Assembly: GCA_965234685.1 (NCBI GenBank)
Contig: OZ248539.1
Location: 1,736,001 to 1,800,000, forward strand
Source of the DNA: Fimbriimonas planktonicus
GTDB lineage: Bacteria > Armatimonadota > Fimbriimonadia > Fimbriimonadales > Fimbriimonadaceae
Reading direction: 5' to 3'
Length of the DNA stretch: 64,000 nucleotides
The translations under genes were made by a program, and so were the position numbers. Every line of letters starts with the position of its first letter. Positions within the stretch are counted from its first letter, which is position 1. The notes below the pieces were generated by a model that saw only the letters and a list, made by a program, of their open reading frames with translations, searched no databases and was not told where the DNA came from. Below are positions 17,830 to 25,787 of the stretch, piece by piece.

Positions 17830-18880
17830 TCTTCGTGTTTTGCGCGGTCGGATGAACTCGGTTGGTTAGCAGGACCGCCCAGTTTCCCGTGTCAGGATCA
17901 ATCCAAACGCTCGTGCCGGTGTAACCCGTGTGGCCAAAGCTTCGCGGGCCCATCAGCGTTCCGGCCGAACTTCCCTCGGGCGACTTTGTATCCCAACCGA
18001 GCGCGCGGGAACTCAGATTCGATTGTCGGGCCGTCCAAGTTTTCACCGTCTGGGTCGAGACAATCTCTCCCGCGAGTAGCGCCACGATGAATCGCCCGAG
18101 TCCGCCAATGCTGCCAAACAGCCCAGCGTGTCCAGCGACGCCGCCAAGAACCGTCGCCGTAGGATCGTGGACTTCGCCTTGAATGAACTCGCCGGTTTCG
18201 TTCGCGGGCCCGTAGCTCGCCCGGCGAAATGTTCCGCGCTGCTCGCGAAGCTTCCTGCGCCAATCCTCGGCCCGCTCGGTGGGTACATACCGAGATAGAT
18301 CCTCTCTTTCCAAAGCACCTTGCCGGTAATGCAGGTCCTCGACGCGCACTCGCGACATGAGCTGAGCGAACAACCGATCCAACGCAGTTTCAGACGTGCG
18401 CTCAATGATCTCCTGCAGGGCGATCATGTTTAGGTCACTGTAAACCATCTTGGACCCCGTCGGATAGGTCAGCGGCTCGGACCAAATTGCGGTGCGGACG
18501 GTGGCGGGCTCGGTGTGTGACTGATGGTAGGGCCGAAAGGCGATCAGCCCAGAATCATGGACCAGCAGGTTGCGAACCGTGATCTTCTCTTTCCCGGCTT
18601 GCGCAAACTCCGGCACGTAGTTGGCAACCGGCTGGTTAAGTTCGCACTTTCCGACTTCGGCCAAGTGCATCGCGCACGTTGTGGTGGAGACAACTTTGCT
18701 CACCGAGGCAAGGTCGAAAAACAGATCGGGAGTCATTGGGGCCGAATCGGGACAGTACGTCACGTGGCCAACGGCGCGAGTCTCGATCGCACCATTCATT
18801 GACATGGCAAAGACGGCGCCCGGAAAGGCGCCGTCTTGGATTGCCAGCTTGATGAGTTCGGTTGCGCGTTGAATACCCAC
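17780..18880 (-). CDS. Serine hydrolase, beta-lactamase class C / esterase fold
   Basis: A 366-residue penicillin-binding-protein-like hydrolase. The nucleophile motif SxxK appears as DLASVSKVVSTT, the second motif as YSDLN (Tyr-Ser-Asp in place of YxN), and the third as GHTGYTG. The combination fits EstB-like esterases or D-aminopeptidases as well as beta-lactamases, so the substrate is open. No signal peptide is seen, suggesting a cytoplasmic esterase. GTG 18880 is chosen; it lies 7 bases after the nuoD stop, whereas the longer frame would overlap nuoD. It is likely co-transcribed with nuoD. Confidence 0.85.
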   Translation of the reverse strand: MGIQRATELIKLAIQDGAFPGAVFAMSMNGAIETRAVGHVTYCPDSAPMTPDLFFDLASVSKVVSTTTCAMHLAEVGKCELNQPVANYVPEFAQAGKEKITVRNLLVHDSGLIAFRPYHQSHTEPATVRTAIWSEPLTYPTGSKMVYSDLNMIALQEIIERTSETALDRLFAQLMSRVRVEDLHYRQGALEREDLSRYVPTERAEDWRRKLREQRGTFRRASYGPANETGEFIQGEVHDPTATVLGGVAGHAGLFGSIGGLGRFIVALLAGEIVSTQTVKTWTARQSNLSSRALGWDTKSPEGSSAGTLMGPRSFGHTGYTGTSVWIDPDTGNWAVLLTNRVHPTAQNTKIIPFRSKFHDALWAND

Positions 18881-18887
18881 CGCTAGT

Positions 18888-20108
18888 TTAGCGGTCGATT
18901 TCGCCGAGCACGATGTCGATTGATCCGATGATCGCAACAAGGTCGGCAATCATTCGGCCAATCGCGAGAACTTCTAGCGACTTGAGGTTCATGAACGACG
19001 ATGGTCGCTCGTGCCAGCGATAGGGCCGGTTCGAACCGTCGCTGATGATATAGAAGCCGAGTTCTCCCTTTGAGCCTTCGATGCCGGCGTACGCCTCGCC
19101 GACCGGCGGTCGGAACCCTTCGGTGTACAGCTTGAAGTGGTGAATCAGCGACTCCATCGAGTTGTCCAATTCAGCTCGTGGTGGCGGCGAGACTTTTCGA
19201 TCCGAAGTTCGGAATCCGCCCTCGGGCAGTCCGTCCATCGCCTGCCGAATGATCTTCAGCGACTCGCGCATTTCGGCCACGCGGACCAGATAGCGATCGT
19301 AAACGTCGCCGGTATGGCCGACCGGAATCATGAAGTCGAAATCTTCGTAGCTCGAGTACGGATTGGTCTTGCGTAGGTCGAATGCGACTCCCGAGGCGCG
19401 GGCGATCGGGCCGCTGCAACCAATCTCAAGCGCTTGTCGGGCGGTGAGAACACCAACGCCCATGGTGCGCTCCTTGAAGATCGGGTTCTCCGTCAACAAG
19501 CCTACGATCTGGTCTAGCTCGGCAGGGAACTCGGCGAGGAAAGCATCCAGTCGCTCGGCAAAGCCTTCTGGCATATCGCCTCGAAGTCCGCCTGGAACGA
19601 TCCAAGACGGCATCATGCGCACGCCGGCGAACATCTCAAACAGATCCAAAATCTTCTCGCGCTGCGACATGCAGTAGAAGAACGGAGTCATCGCGCCAAG
19701 GTCGAGCGCGTGGGTACCGAGCCAAACCAGGTGCGACGCAACACGGCTAAGTTCCGCCAGGACAACGCGAAGGTACTGCGCACGCTTCGGAATTTCGCAG
19801 CCCAGCAACTTCTCTACCGCGAGCGCGTGGGCGAGGTTGTTCCCGTTCGCGTTCAAGTAGTCCATGCGGTCGGTCATGACCACACATTTGCTGTACTGCT
19901 GATATTCGGCTTCTTTCTCCATTCCGGTGTGGAGGTAGCCGATGACGCACTTGCACTGGACAATCGTTTCCCCTTCTAGCTCGCAGATCACGCGGAGCAC
20001 GCCGTGGGTGGAAGGGTGTTGCGGCCCCATGTTGACGACCATCGTGTTTTCGCCAATGCGCTGAAACACGGTTTCGGTCGAGGGCATGAACGTGCTTGGT
20101 GCACTCAT
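18888..20108 (-). CDS. nuoD: NADH-quinone oxidoreductase subunit D
   Basis: The 49-kDa subunit of respiratory complex I, which helps form the quinone site on the inner membrane's cytosolic side. The 406 residues begin with the family's NMGPQHPSTHGVLRVICELE and end with the usual IIGSIDIVLGEIDR. Further landmarks are RMDYLN and SHLVWLGTHALDLGA. TAGAAT (minus strand, 20115-20120) ends 6 bases before the ATG, so nuoD seems to have its own leaderless promoter. Its usual neighbours nuoA and nuoC lie about 6.6 kb upstream on the same strand, beyond the prepilin cassettes. Confidence 0.96.
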   Translation of the reverse strand: MSAPSTFMPSTETVFQRIGENTMVVNMGPQHPSTHGVLRVICELEGETIVQCKCVIGYLHTGMEKEAEYQQYSKCVVMTDRMDYLNANGNNLAHALAVEKLLGCEIPKRAQYLRVVLAELSRVASHLVWLGTHALDLGAMTPFFYCMSQREKILDLFEMFAGVRMMPSWIVPGGLRGDMPEGFAERLDAFLAEFPAELDQIVGLLTENPIFKERTMGVGVLTARQALEIGCSGPIARASGVAFDLRKTNPYSSYEDFDFMIPVGHTGDVYDRYLVRVAEMRESLKIIRQAMDGLPEGGFRTSDRKVSPPPRAELDNSMESLIHHFKLYTEGFRPPVGEAYAGIEGSKGELGFYIISDGSNRPYRWHERPSSFMNLKSLEVLAIGRMIADLVAIIGSIDIVLGEIDR

Positions 20109-20142
20109 AGAAACATTCTACGTGATGAAGTGAGAGTGTGTG

Positions 20143-20169
20143 ATTGGGGGACGATAACTATCCCCCAAT
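20143..20169 (-). terminator. Closing hairpin of prepilin cassette 1
   Basis: ATTGGGGGA at 20143-20151 pairs with TCCCCCAAT at 20161-20169. It lies 17 bases past the mini-lipoprotein stop. Hairpins with the same GGGGGA/TCCCCC core end the other two cassettes. Confidence 0.6.
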
Positions 20170-20185
20170 TTCACCGTCTAGCTAC

Positions 20186-20374
20186 TTAGAGCTTGCCGCC
20201 GGGCTCGATGTCTTTGCCACCCGGAAGTTTGAACTGCGCTTCAGGAGCTCCCGCAGCTTCCGCTCCACCTTTAGCTGGAATCGGCGCTGGCGTCTCCGTT
20301 TTGGCTTCATCGGATGAGCCGGACTGACAACCGACGGTCAATGCTATTAGAAGAAGACCGAGGACCTTCCGCAC
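20186..20374 (-). CDS. Mini-lipoprotein 1, partner of prepilin 1
   Basis: A 62-residue predicted lipoprotein. MRKVLGLLLIALTVGC ends in the lipobox L-T-V-G-C, followed by a short Ser/Asp/Glu- and Ala/Pro/Gly-rich tail ending EPGGKL. There is no globular domain. The GTG start at 20374 directly abuts the stop codon of prepilin 1 (zero spacing), so translation is probably coupled. Two prepilins further along have the same kind of partner. The role is unknown; membrane-anchored assistance to the pilin-like protein is only a guess from context. Confidence 0.72.
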   Translation of the reverse strand: MRKVLGLLLIALTVGCQSGSSDEAKTETPAPIPAKGGAEAAGAPEAQFKLPGGKDIEPGGKL

Positions 20375-21244
20375 TTACTCGTTATCCCAGAGGTACTGAC
20401 CACGGTTGTTTACAACAACTGCGCTATCCGCAGCCGTCCAACTCCAAGTCGTTCCAGCAGAAGCTCGTCCAGCGGACAGCGCGGAAGCGTGTCCATCAAC
20501 AAAAGTAAAGATACCGATCTCGGAGCTCTTTCGGATTCCATTGAATCCGGTGAATGCACCTGCTGCGCGATTATTGCGCAACATGTTAGCGCCCGAGAAG
20601 AATCCAGTCCCCCAGTTAGTAAAGCACCACGCTTGGATCGTGCCGCAGTCTGGTGGTTCAGCAAGACCCCAGCTAGTAACCATCGTCCCTGGGCCGTACC
20701 ACCAGTTGTTAGCCCGTTCAGACTGCGCAGTACCTTCGGAAAGCATGACCGTGTTAGCCGGTTCGCCAAACGACGTGAGACTTGCTCCAGCGAATCGCAT
20801 CGGGTCTGCGTAAGTGTTCTTGAAAGCACCCGCGTATGGACTTAAGACCGTGTAGTTGTAGGCGTACTGCGGGTTGTAGGCCATGTAAAGATTCCGAGGC
20901 CATCCAGCTGCGACTGTATTTGGCGTAGCGAGTGGATCTTGCAGCATTTCTGCAGCCTTCATGTACGGGAAGATATCGTAAGTCCAAATGCGGAACTCAG
21001 AACCTGCGACGCCATACCAAACCGGTGACGTTCGGTCTCCCCACGTTCCAACAGCCGGTGCGGAGTCGTCATAGTCGCCTCCATACATTATCACTGCGAG
21101 CGTGTTTTGCTTGAGATTGCTCAAGCTAGATGTTGCCTTTGCGGCAACCTTAGCCTGTGCGAAAACGGGGAAAAGAATCGCTGCAAGAATCGCGATGATC
21201 GCGATGACGACGAGTAACTCAATAAGGGTGAAACCTTTCTTCAT
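20375..21244 (-). CDS. Type II/IV prepilin-like protein 1
   Basis: A 289-residue pseudopilin. It has a short leader MKKG followed by FTLIELLVVIAIIAILAAIL, with the conserved Glu at position 5 of the mature chain, then the FPVFAQAK continuation typical of Armatimonadota. The rest is an aromatic- and Asn-rich domain ending with FVDGHASALS, the DUF1559-style 'F.DGH' feature. It would be exported and assembled or retained at the cell surface after prepilin peptidase cleavage. TTTGAGG is the only purine patch before the ATG. A leader hairpin and TACAAT lie upstream. Confidence 0.88.
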   Translation of the reverse strand: MKKGFTLIELLVVIAIIAILAAILFPVFAQAKVAAKATSSLSNLKQNTLAVIMYGGDYDDSAPAVGTWGDRTSPVWYGVAGSEFRIWTYDIFPYMKAAEMLQDPLATPNTVAAGWPRNLYMAYNPQYAYNYTVLSPYAGAFKNTYADPMRFAGASLTSFGEPANTVMLSEGTAQSERANNWWYGPGTMVTSWGLAEPPDCGTIQAWCFTNWGTGFFSGANMLRNNRAAGAFTGFNGIRKSSEIGIFTFVDGHASALSAGRASAGTTWSWTAADSAVVVNNRGQYLWDNE

Positions 21245-21273
21245 TAGGGCAAAACCTCAAAACATGCTTTACT

Positions 21274-21309
21274 CGGGACTTTTGGCCCGTATAAAGTTTT
21301 TGCATTGTA
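21274..21309 (-). promoter_or_regulatory. Promoter and leader hairpin of prepilin 1
   Basis: Minus-strand TACAAT is followed after exactly 14 bases by CGGGCCAAAAGTCCCG, which can fold with a CGGG/CCCG stem. Prepilin 2 has the same arrangement with the same spacing. The element would lie near the 5' end of the mRNA. Confidence 0.5.
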
Positions 21310-21967
21310 GTGCTAAAGTTCGCTCTTGTGTTAAGAATTCGACAAACCAAGTAATAATGCCTGGCTGCACCTGATCTTGGAGCTTACATACTCAAGGATC
21401 TAGTAACAGAAAGAAAAATCAGGAATACGGTCCTCACGCTAGAATCGCGATCAATGCAGAATGTCTTGAGAGAACATTGCCTGGAAACGGACGAGGTAGG
21501 GAAAGGATTGGGAACACCTAGTTGAGCTCACATTTCAGGACAGAGCAAAGTGCCCTCAAGCACGCATGAACTTTGCTAACGCTTTTTATATTCAAAATGG
21601 CAGCGTGCAGAAAGAATGGCAGTTATGAATCACAGATGCGAGACCTAGGCTGCGAATATTTGGATCATGTCCAACCATTTCAGTTAGGGTATGCGGCAGC
21701 AACTCTCAGGATAGGTCCAAATTTCTAACAAGGCATGCCTTTGGTCGTAGCTATCGCCTTATTTGCAAGCAAGTACCGAAAGGCAACTTGATGCTTTCAT
21801 AATTTTTACGCTAACCCGGATGCGTATACGGCCCATTGTCCACTTGACGTAACTGCCTCATCTTTGACCCACTAACTTACCAACTACAACAAGACGTAGA
21901 TCCCAATGCCAAAGAATTAGTTGGTCAAAATTTTAAACTAAAGCCTCATGCATTTAAGAATCAAGAA

Positions 21968-21995
21968 AGTTTGGGGGAGTTGCCTCCCCCAAACT
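21968..21995 (-). terminator. Closing hairpin of prepilin cassette 2
   Basis: AGTTTGGGGGAG (21968-21979) and CTCCCCCAAACT (21984-21995) form a perfect 12-base stem with a 4-base loop. It begins 3 bases after the mini-lipoprotein 2 stop. A short TTTCTT follows on the minus strand. Confidence 0.7.
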
Positions 21996-21998
21996 ACA

Positions 21999-22157
21999 CT
22001 AGTCGACCTGAACGCTTGCCGAGGTCTTTTCAGATCTCGCATTTTGGTTCACAGCTGAGTTGGGCTCAGCCGTTTGGCTACTTTTCGAACCGCCGCCCTC
22101 GCATCCAATGAGTGCGCAAACAACCACCAGGAGAAGAACAATTGAACGGACTCGCAT
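21999..22157 (-). CDS. Mini-lipoprotein 2, partner of prepilin 2
   Basis: A 52-residue lipoprotein. MRVRSIVLLLVVVCALIGC gives a signal peptide with lipobox A-L-I-G-C, followed by EGGGSKSSQTAEP and the tail SAVNQNARSEKTSASVQVD. The ATG lies two bases after the prepilin 2 stop, with no separate ribosome site, so it is probably translated by re-initiation. The last 19 residues are identical to those of mini-lipoprotein 3, while the signal peptides differ, indicating selection on the mature tail. Function unknown. Confidence 0.78.
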   Translation of the reverse strand: MRVRSIVLLLVVVCALIGCEGGGSKSSQTAEPNSAVNQNARSEKTSASVQVD

Positions 22158-22159
22158 TG

Positions 22160-23098
22160 TTAGAATCCGCACACTTGTGGCGCCGCACCAAGCGGATAGG
22201 ACCGCTGATCGGTGTCTGGTCGGAACCAGGAGGAGTAGTTAGTGCCACCGGCAACCGAAGCACATCGGGTAGTTCCCACAAACACACCCTTCGCATCGTA
22301 TGCGTGAGGCTGGTTGTGGCTTCGGCCGTTGGAAACAGTTGTGAACTTAGCCGAGGTGTCGGTTCGAACGTAGGTGAAGCCTTGACCGTACAACCACATG
22401 CTGTTGCTCAACGTTGTCCAGGAATACTGCTGGTCTCCGTTGCCCGTAGCGCCAGCCTGAGCTGGGCCACCTGCATTGAAGCGGCATGGCTGTCCGAGAG
22501 TTGGGCAGTTTAGCGAGGGGCTTCCGTGGAACTGCATACCACCGCGGAAATTGTGGCCGTAGCTACCCGGCCAAAGGAGAGGAACCGACGAACTGTTCGC
22601 AACTTCGCCCTGTGGAAGAGTGTGAAGAAGGCCATTCATCGACACGCTTACGGTCGCCGGAGGGCGAATGAACGTAGCCATGTATGCTGCAACATACACG
22701 TCGAGCGTGTTCTTGCCAGGAAGTTCGGTGATTTGATAGTTCTTTCGGTATGGCTCAGTCGAGTTGATCCAAGCCTGTCCGTCGGTTGCAGCGCAGTCTG
22801 CACCGTCTGCACCCGCAGGGGTCGTTGATGCCCAGCCGTGTTGCATCGTGAGGACTCCGCCCGGGGTCAAGCCGTCGCAAGCGTTGCCAGCAGCGATTGG
22901 ATAAGCAGATGGGAACTGGTCATCTGAGTCTCCCATGTAGATCAAAACTGCAGTGCCGGACTGCTTGATGTTCGACAGGGACTGGGTTTTCTTAGCGGCT
23001 TCCTTTGCCTGAGCGAAAACCGGGAAAAGAATGGCGGCAAGAATCGCGATGATCGCGATAACGACGAGAAGTTCGATGAGAGTAAATGCTTTTCGCAT
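22160..23098 (-). CDS. Type II/IV prepilin-like protein 2
   Basis: A 312-residue prepilin, MRKA then FTLIELLVVIAI, with Glu5 present and Ala rather than Gly before the cleavage site. The remainder contains GGMQFHGSPSLNCPTLGQPC and a C-terminus ending GAAPQVCGF, with six or more cysteines that could form disulfides outside the cell. It differs from prepilin 3 at only about 25 positions (roughly 92% identity by my alignment), so the two arose by recent tandem duplication. The mini-lipoprotein follows two bases downstream. Confidence 0.88.
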   Translation of the reverse strand: MRKAFTLIELLVVIAIIAILAAILFPVFAQAKEAAKKTQSLSNIKQSGTAVLIYMGDSDDQFPSAYPIAAGNACDGLTPGGVLTMQHGWASTTPAGADGADCAATDGQAWINSTEPYRKNYQITELPGKNTLDVYVAAYMATFIRPPATVSVSMNGLLHTLPQGEVANSSSVPLLWPGSYGHNFRGGMQFHGSPSLNCPTLGQPCRFNAGGPAQAGATGNGDQQYSWTTLSNSMWLYGQGFTYVRTDTSAKFTTVSNGRSHNQPHAYDAKGVFVGTTRCASVAGGTNYSSWFRPDTDQRSYPLGAAPQVCGF

Positions 23099-23541
23099 CA
23101 GTATGAGCCACTACCTAAAGGTTAAGGAATGCAACGGAGGGTCTGCCGCCCGTTTCGGGACCAAAGGCCCGCCGCTGCTCAAAACATTGTAAGACAAGTT
23201 TTCTCGATTAAGAGGGCATTAAGAGACAAACAAGCATTTTTACCTGCATTTTGGTTTTCCACGACGGAACAAATCGAACAATCGGTGAGCAAACTTGCCA
23301 GAAAGACCAGAGTTGAGAAATATCCCATGTGTGTCTGAATTGCAACTCCCTTGATCAATTCCACAAGAAAGTTCGGATGCGACCTGATAGACGTCATTTC
23401 CTAAGGAACATTTGAAGGACAAACTTCGACGACCCGCGGATCGCCCGCAGAACACTAAATTACCAAAACTTCAGTATTTAATTTGCATTATTAGAAGTGA
23501 ACACTGATGCTTCGGCCAATCTGAGACACGCTGTCGGTCAC
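23099..23541 (-). other. Intergenic region between BamE-like gene and prepilin 2
   Basis: About 440 bases. It holds the prepilin 2 leader: a minus-strand TACAAT (23186-23191) and hairpin element (23156-23171). A 72-residue open frame at 23179-23397 has a hydrophobic stretch (STLVFLASLLTDCSICS) but no lipobox or plausible start context, and I do not call it a gene. Confidence 0.55.
23156..23191 (-). promoter_or_regulatory. Promoter and leader hairpin of prepilin 2
   Basis: Minus-strand TACAAT, 14 bases, then CGGGCCTTTGGTCCCG. The spacing and the 16-base hairpin match prepilin 1, while the loop differs (TTTG versus AAAA). This suggests a shared promoter-leader unit. Confidence 0.5.
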
Positions 23542-23877
23542 CTAGCCAGTACTCAGTTTCGAGGATTTGTCGTACGACATGGCCCATGTCGCCTTACCTT
23601 TCACAACCCGAACCCATAGTTCGTAATACTTATCAACGTTCTTATAACGCCAAATGAACATCGTATCAATGTCTTCTTTCTTAAGATTGCTGCGGCCGCC
23701 ATCTTCGGCTTTCACGATCTCGTTTGGCTTTCCAAACATTTCAGTTATTTCCTTTTCGGTCATTCCAGGGGTGACTTTTTTTGCCATTTCGTCAACACGA
23801 GCCCTACTTGACTCGGGAGAATCAGAACAACCAAGACAGATTGCAGCGACGCAGAACAAAATTATTGGGCGTACCAT
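23542..23877 (-). CDS. BamE/SmpA-like lipoprotein
   Basis: A 111-residue predicted lipoprotein with MVRPIILFCVAAICLGC as signal and lipobox (C-L-G-C). It then has VTPGMTEKEITEMFGKPNEIV, the 'G-M-T-x-x-x-V/I-x-x-x-x-G-x-P' motif of the SmpA/OmlA (BamE) fold, and FIWRYKN..YYELWVRVVKG as its beta sheet. Such domains act in outer-membrane protein assembly or in small periplasmic binding roles. TATTCT (minus strand, 23884-23889) ends 6 bases before the ATG: another probable leaderless gene. It sits inside the prepilin array between cassettes 3 and 2. Confidence 0.75.
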   Translation of the reverse strand: MVRPIILFCVAAICLGCSDSPESSRARVDEMAKKVTPGMTEKEITEMFGKPNEIVKAEDGGRSNLKKEDIDTMFIWRYKNVDKYYELWVRVVKGKATWAMSYDKSSKLSTG

Positions 23878-23903
23878 AGTCTTAGAATACTCGGATAAAT
23901 GAA

Positions 23904-23927
23904 TCTGGGGGAGTTTCCTCCCCCAGA
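23904..23927 (-). terminator. Closing hairpin of prepilin cassette 3
   Basis: TCTGGGGGAG (23904-23913) and CTCCCCCAGA (23918-23927) form a perfect 10-base stem with loop TTTC, 7 bases after the mini-lipoprotein 3 stop. The core is the same as that closing cassette 2. Confidence 0.7.
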
Positions 23928-23934
23928 AATCATT

Positions 23935-24093
23935 TCAGTCAACTTGAACGCTTGCCGAAGTTTTCTCTGACCTCGCGTTCTGGTTCACGGCAGAACCTTT
24001 TTCTGCGACTTCTGTGCTCTTTGAACCGCCACCTTCACAGCCGATGACCGCGAAGGAGATGGAAAGAAGAATGACTATCGTTCGTGCGCGCAT
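23935..24093 (-). CDS. Mini-lipoprotein 3, partner of prepilin 3
   Basis: A 52-residue lipoprotein. MRARTIVILLSISFAVIGC carries lipobox A-V-I-G-C, followed by EGGGSKSTEVAEKG and a tail (SAVNQNARSEKTSASVQVD) identical to that of mini-lipoprotein 2. It starts two bases after the prepilin 3 stop. The shared length, spacing and tail show that prepilin and lipoprotein were duplicated together as one cassette. Confidence 0.78.
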   Translation of the reverse strand: MRARTIVILLSISFAVIGCEGGGSKSTEVAEKGSAVNQNARSEKTSASVQVD

Positions 24094-24095
24094 GT

Positions 24096-25034
24096 TCAGA
24101 AACCGCACACTTGAGGTGCTGCACCCAGCGGGTAAGACCGCTGATCAGTATCTGGCCGGAACCAAGACGAGTAGTTAGTTCCACCCGCAACCGTAGCGCA
24201 TCGGGTCGTACCGTTGAAGACTCCCGCTGCATTGTACGAATGAGGCTGATTGTGGCTACGACCGTTCGAAACCTTCGTGAACTTCGCCGAAGTATCGGTC
24301 CGAACGTAAGTGAAACCTTGGCTGTAAAGCCACATGCTGTTGCTGAGCGTTACCCAAGAATAGACTTGGTCACCATTGCCAGTAGCTCCCGCCTGAGCTG
24401 GGCCACCAGCATTGAATCGGCATGGCTGTCCAAGAGTTGGACAGTTTAGTGAGGGGCTACCGTGGAACTGCATACCACCGCGGAAATTGTGTCCATAATG
24501 CCCTGGCCAAAGAAGAGGAACCGTCGAACTGTTAATGATTTCGCCCTGTGGAAGGGTGTGAAGCAAACCGTTCATGGACAAGCTTACGGTTGCTGGGGGG
24601 CGAATGAAAGTGGCCATGTAAGCCGCAACGTACACGTCCAGAGTGTTTTTGCCTGGCAATTCGGTGATCTGATAGTTCTTTCGATATGGCTCCGTGGAGT
24701 TGATCCAAGCTTGTCCGTCGGTTGCAGCGCAGTCTGCACCGTCTGCACCGGCAGGAGTCGTTGCTGCCCAGCCATGCTGCATCGTTAGCACGCCACCAGG
24801 GGTCAAGCCATCGCAGGCGTTGCCAGCGGCAATTGGGTAAGCGGATGGCAGACTGTCATCATAATCTGCCTGGTAGATGATGACTGCAGTCCCGGACTGC
24901 TTGACATTGGTCAGGGCCTGAGTCTTCTTTGCGGCTTCCTTCGCCTGAGCGAAGACCGGGAAGAGGATGGCGGCAAGGATCGCGATGATTGCGATAACGA
25001 CGAGAAGTTCGATGAGGGTAAAAGCTTTCTTCAT
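24096..25034 (-). CDS. Type II/IV prepilin-like protein 3
   Basis: A 312-residue prepilin nearly identical to prepilin 2. MKKA then FTLIELLVVIAI, Glu5 present; changes cluster just after the N-terminal helix (QALTNVKQSG..IIYQADYDDSLP against QSLSNIKQSG..LIYMGDSDDQFP). ATG 25034 is used; the frame also opens 18 bases upstream. It is the first cassette of the array in transcription order. The 16-base leader element here reads TAGGATTTTTGCCCTA. Confidence 0.88.
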   Translation of the reverse strand: MKKAFTLIELLVVIAIIAILAAILFPVFAQAKEAAKKTQALTNVKQSGTAVIIYQADYDDSLPSAYPIAAGNACDGLTPGGVLTMQHGWAATTPAGADGADCAATDGQAWINSTEPYRKNYQITELPGKNTLDVYVAAYMATFIRPPATVSLSMNGLLHTLPQGEIINSSTVPLLWPGHYGHNFRGGMQFHGSPSLNCPTLGQPCRFNAGGPAQAGATGNGDQVYSWVTLSNSMWLYSQGFTYVRTDTSAKFTKVSNGRSHNQPHSYNAAGVFNGTTRCATVAGGTNYSSWFRPDTDQRSYPLGAAPQVCGF

Positions 25035-25244
25035 GGGGCAAAAACAACCCAAAAATTCTTCAGCACGACTGCCCTTGTTAAGGAACAGCCGCTAAAGTTC
25101 AATAATTCTAGGGCAAAAATCCTAAAAACGGGAATAATTTGTTAAAGTCAAGTAACTTTGCTGGCTTCGCTTTCAAGCCCTGAGTAGCTGTCGGCACTTT
25201 CAGTCAGCAAGTCACTCCGCTGTTCGGCGAAATGCTTTCTCATC

Positions 25245-25587
25245 CTAGCTTTTTAGCGGGCTGCCGACAGGGGCGCTGGCTTCTGTTGCAGAAACTCCTG
25301 GCTGAAATTTCGCTTTGCCAAGTTCTTGGCCACCGCTACCCGGGTTCGCCGGAATAGATAACTTGACGTCCGATATGTCAGAAGCGTCCTCGTCGATGTT
25401 GCAACCGATCAATTTGGGCAGCGATACTGGCAACGAGAGAAAGATATGGGTTCGTTTCAACGTACTTACCCAATGACTCAGCGGCTGATGTACATATGCC
25501 GTGCTGGAGGCTACCAAAACCGAAATCCGGGACCACGCAGGCAACACATAGCCCGAATTGCCAGACCGAAGAAATCTTGTTTGTCAT
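25245..25587 (-). pseudogene. Frameshifted mini-lipoprotein remnant (candidate)
   Basis: On the minus strand, one frame gives a signal-like stretch YLSLVASIAAQ. Shifting frame within a CCCAAATT run lets it continue as LIGCNIDEDASDISDVKLS and then a short Gly/Pro/Ser tail ending SPLKS. That reconstruction resembles a lipoprotein (lipobox L-I-G-C with a disordered tail) like those partnering the prepilins. In neither frame alone does a convincing signal peptide lead to the lipobox. No pilin remnant is visible upstream. This could be decay of a fourth cassette, or chance. Confidence 0.3.
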
Positions 25588-25758
25588 GAACTTTTTCCAT
25601 TTGCCGTTGTGTCCCAAACTTAGAACAAGTATCGGATTCGCGTTTGGGGCGTACACAACCTTGGGCTAGAACTTCTAGCTTGAGATCTGATATTTGCGCA
25701 TTTTGTTATATCTAACATCAAGATAATTTAAAGTCAGTATAAAAAGTTATCGTTTTGT

Positions 25759-25787
25759 TTGACATTATTTGAAGGTCGTTCTATAGT
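25759..25787 (+). promoter_or_regulatory. Consensus promoter, leaderless, of 25794 gene
   Basis: TTGACA (25759-25764), a 17-base spacer and TATAGT (25782-25787) are followed after 6 bases by the GTG at 25794. It is the strongest housekeeping-type promoter seen in the window, and it places the transcription start on the start codon. Confidence 0.8.

Larger units (their letters stand above)
21245..21998 (-). other. 754-base intergenic region upstream of prepilin 1
   Basis: AT-rich stretch without a supportable gene. On the minus strand it contains TACAAT (21304-21309) and, 14 bases later, the 16-base hairpin element at 21274-21289. The rest, up to the closing hairpin at 21968-21995, shows no open frame of useful length and no repeat I can define. 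Confidence 0.6.

Noticed and set aside
18881..18949. N-terminal extension of the serine hydrolase into nuoD
   Set aside because: It would overlap the nuoD C-terminus, and the extra residues do not fit the hydrolase fold.
21245..21998. Possible small RNA gene in the AT-rich gap
   Set aside because: No promoter-terminator pair other than the prepilin leader and the cassette 2 hairpin could be found.
23179..23397. 72-codon frame with a hydrophobic stretch, minus strand
   Set aside because: Examined as a fourth lipoprotein or holin-like gene, but it has no valid lipobox, no ribosome site or -10 at its start, and overlaps the prepilin 2 promoter.
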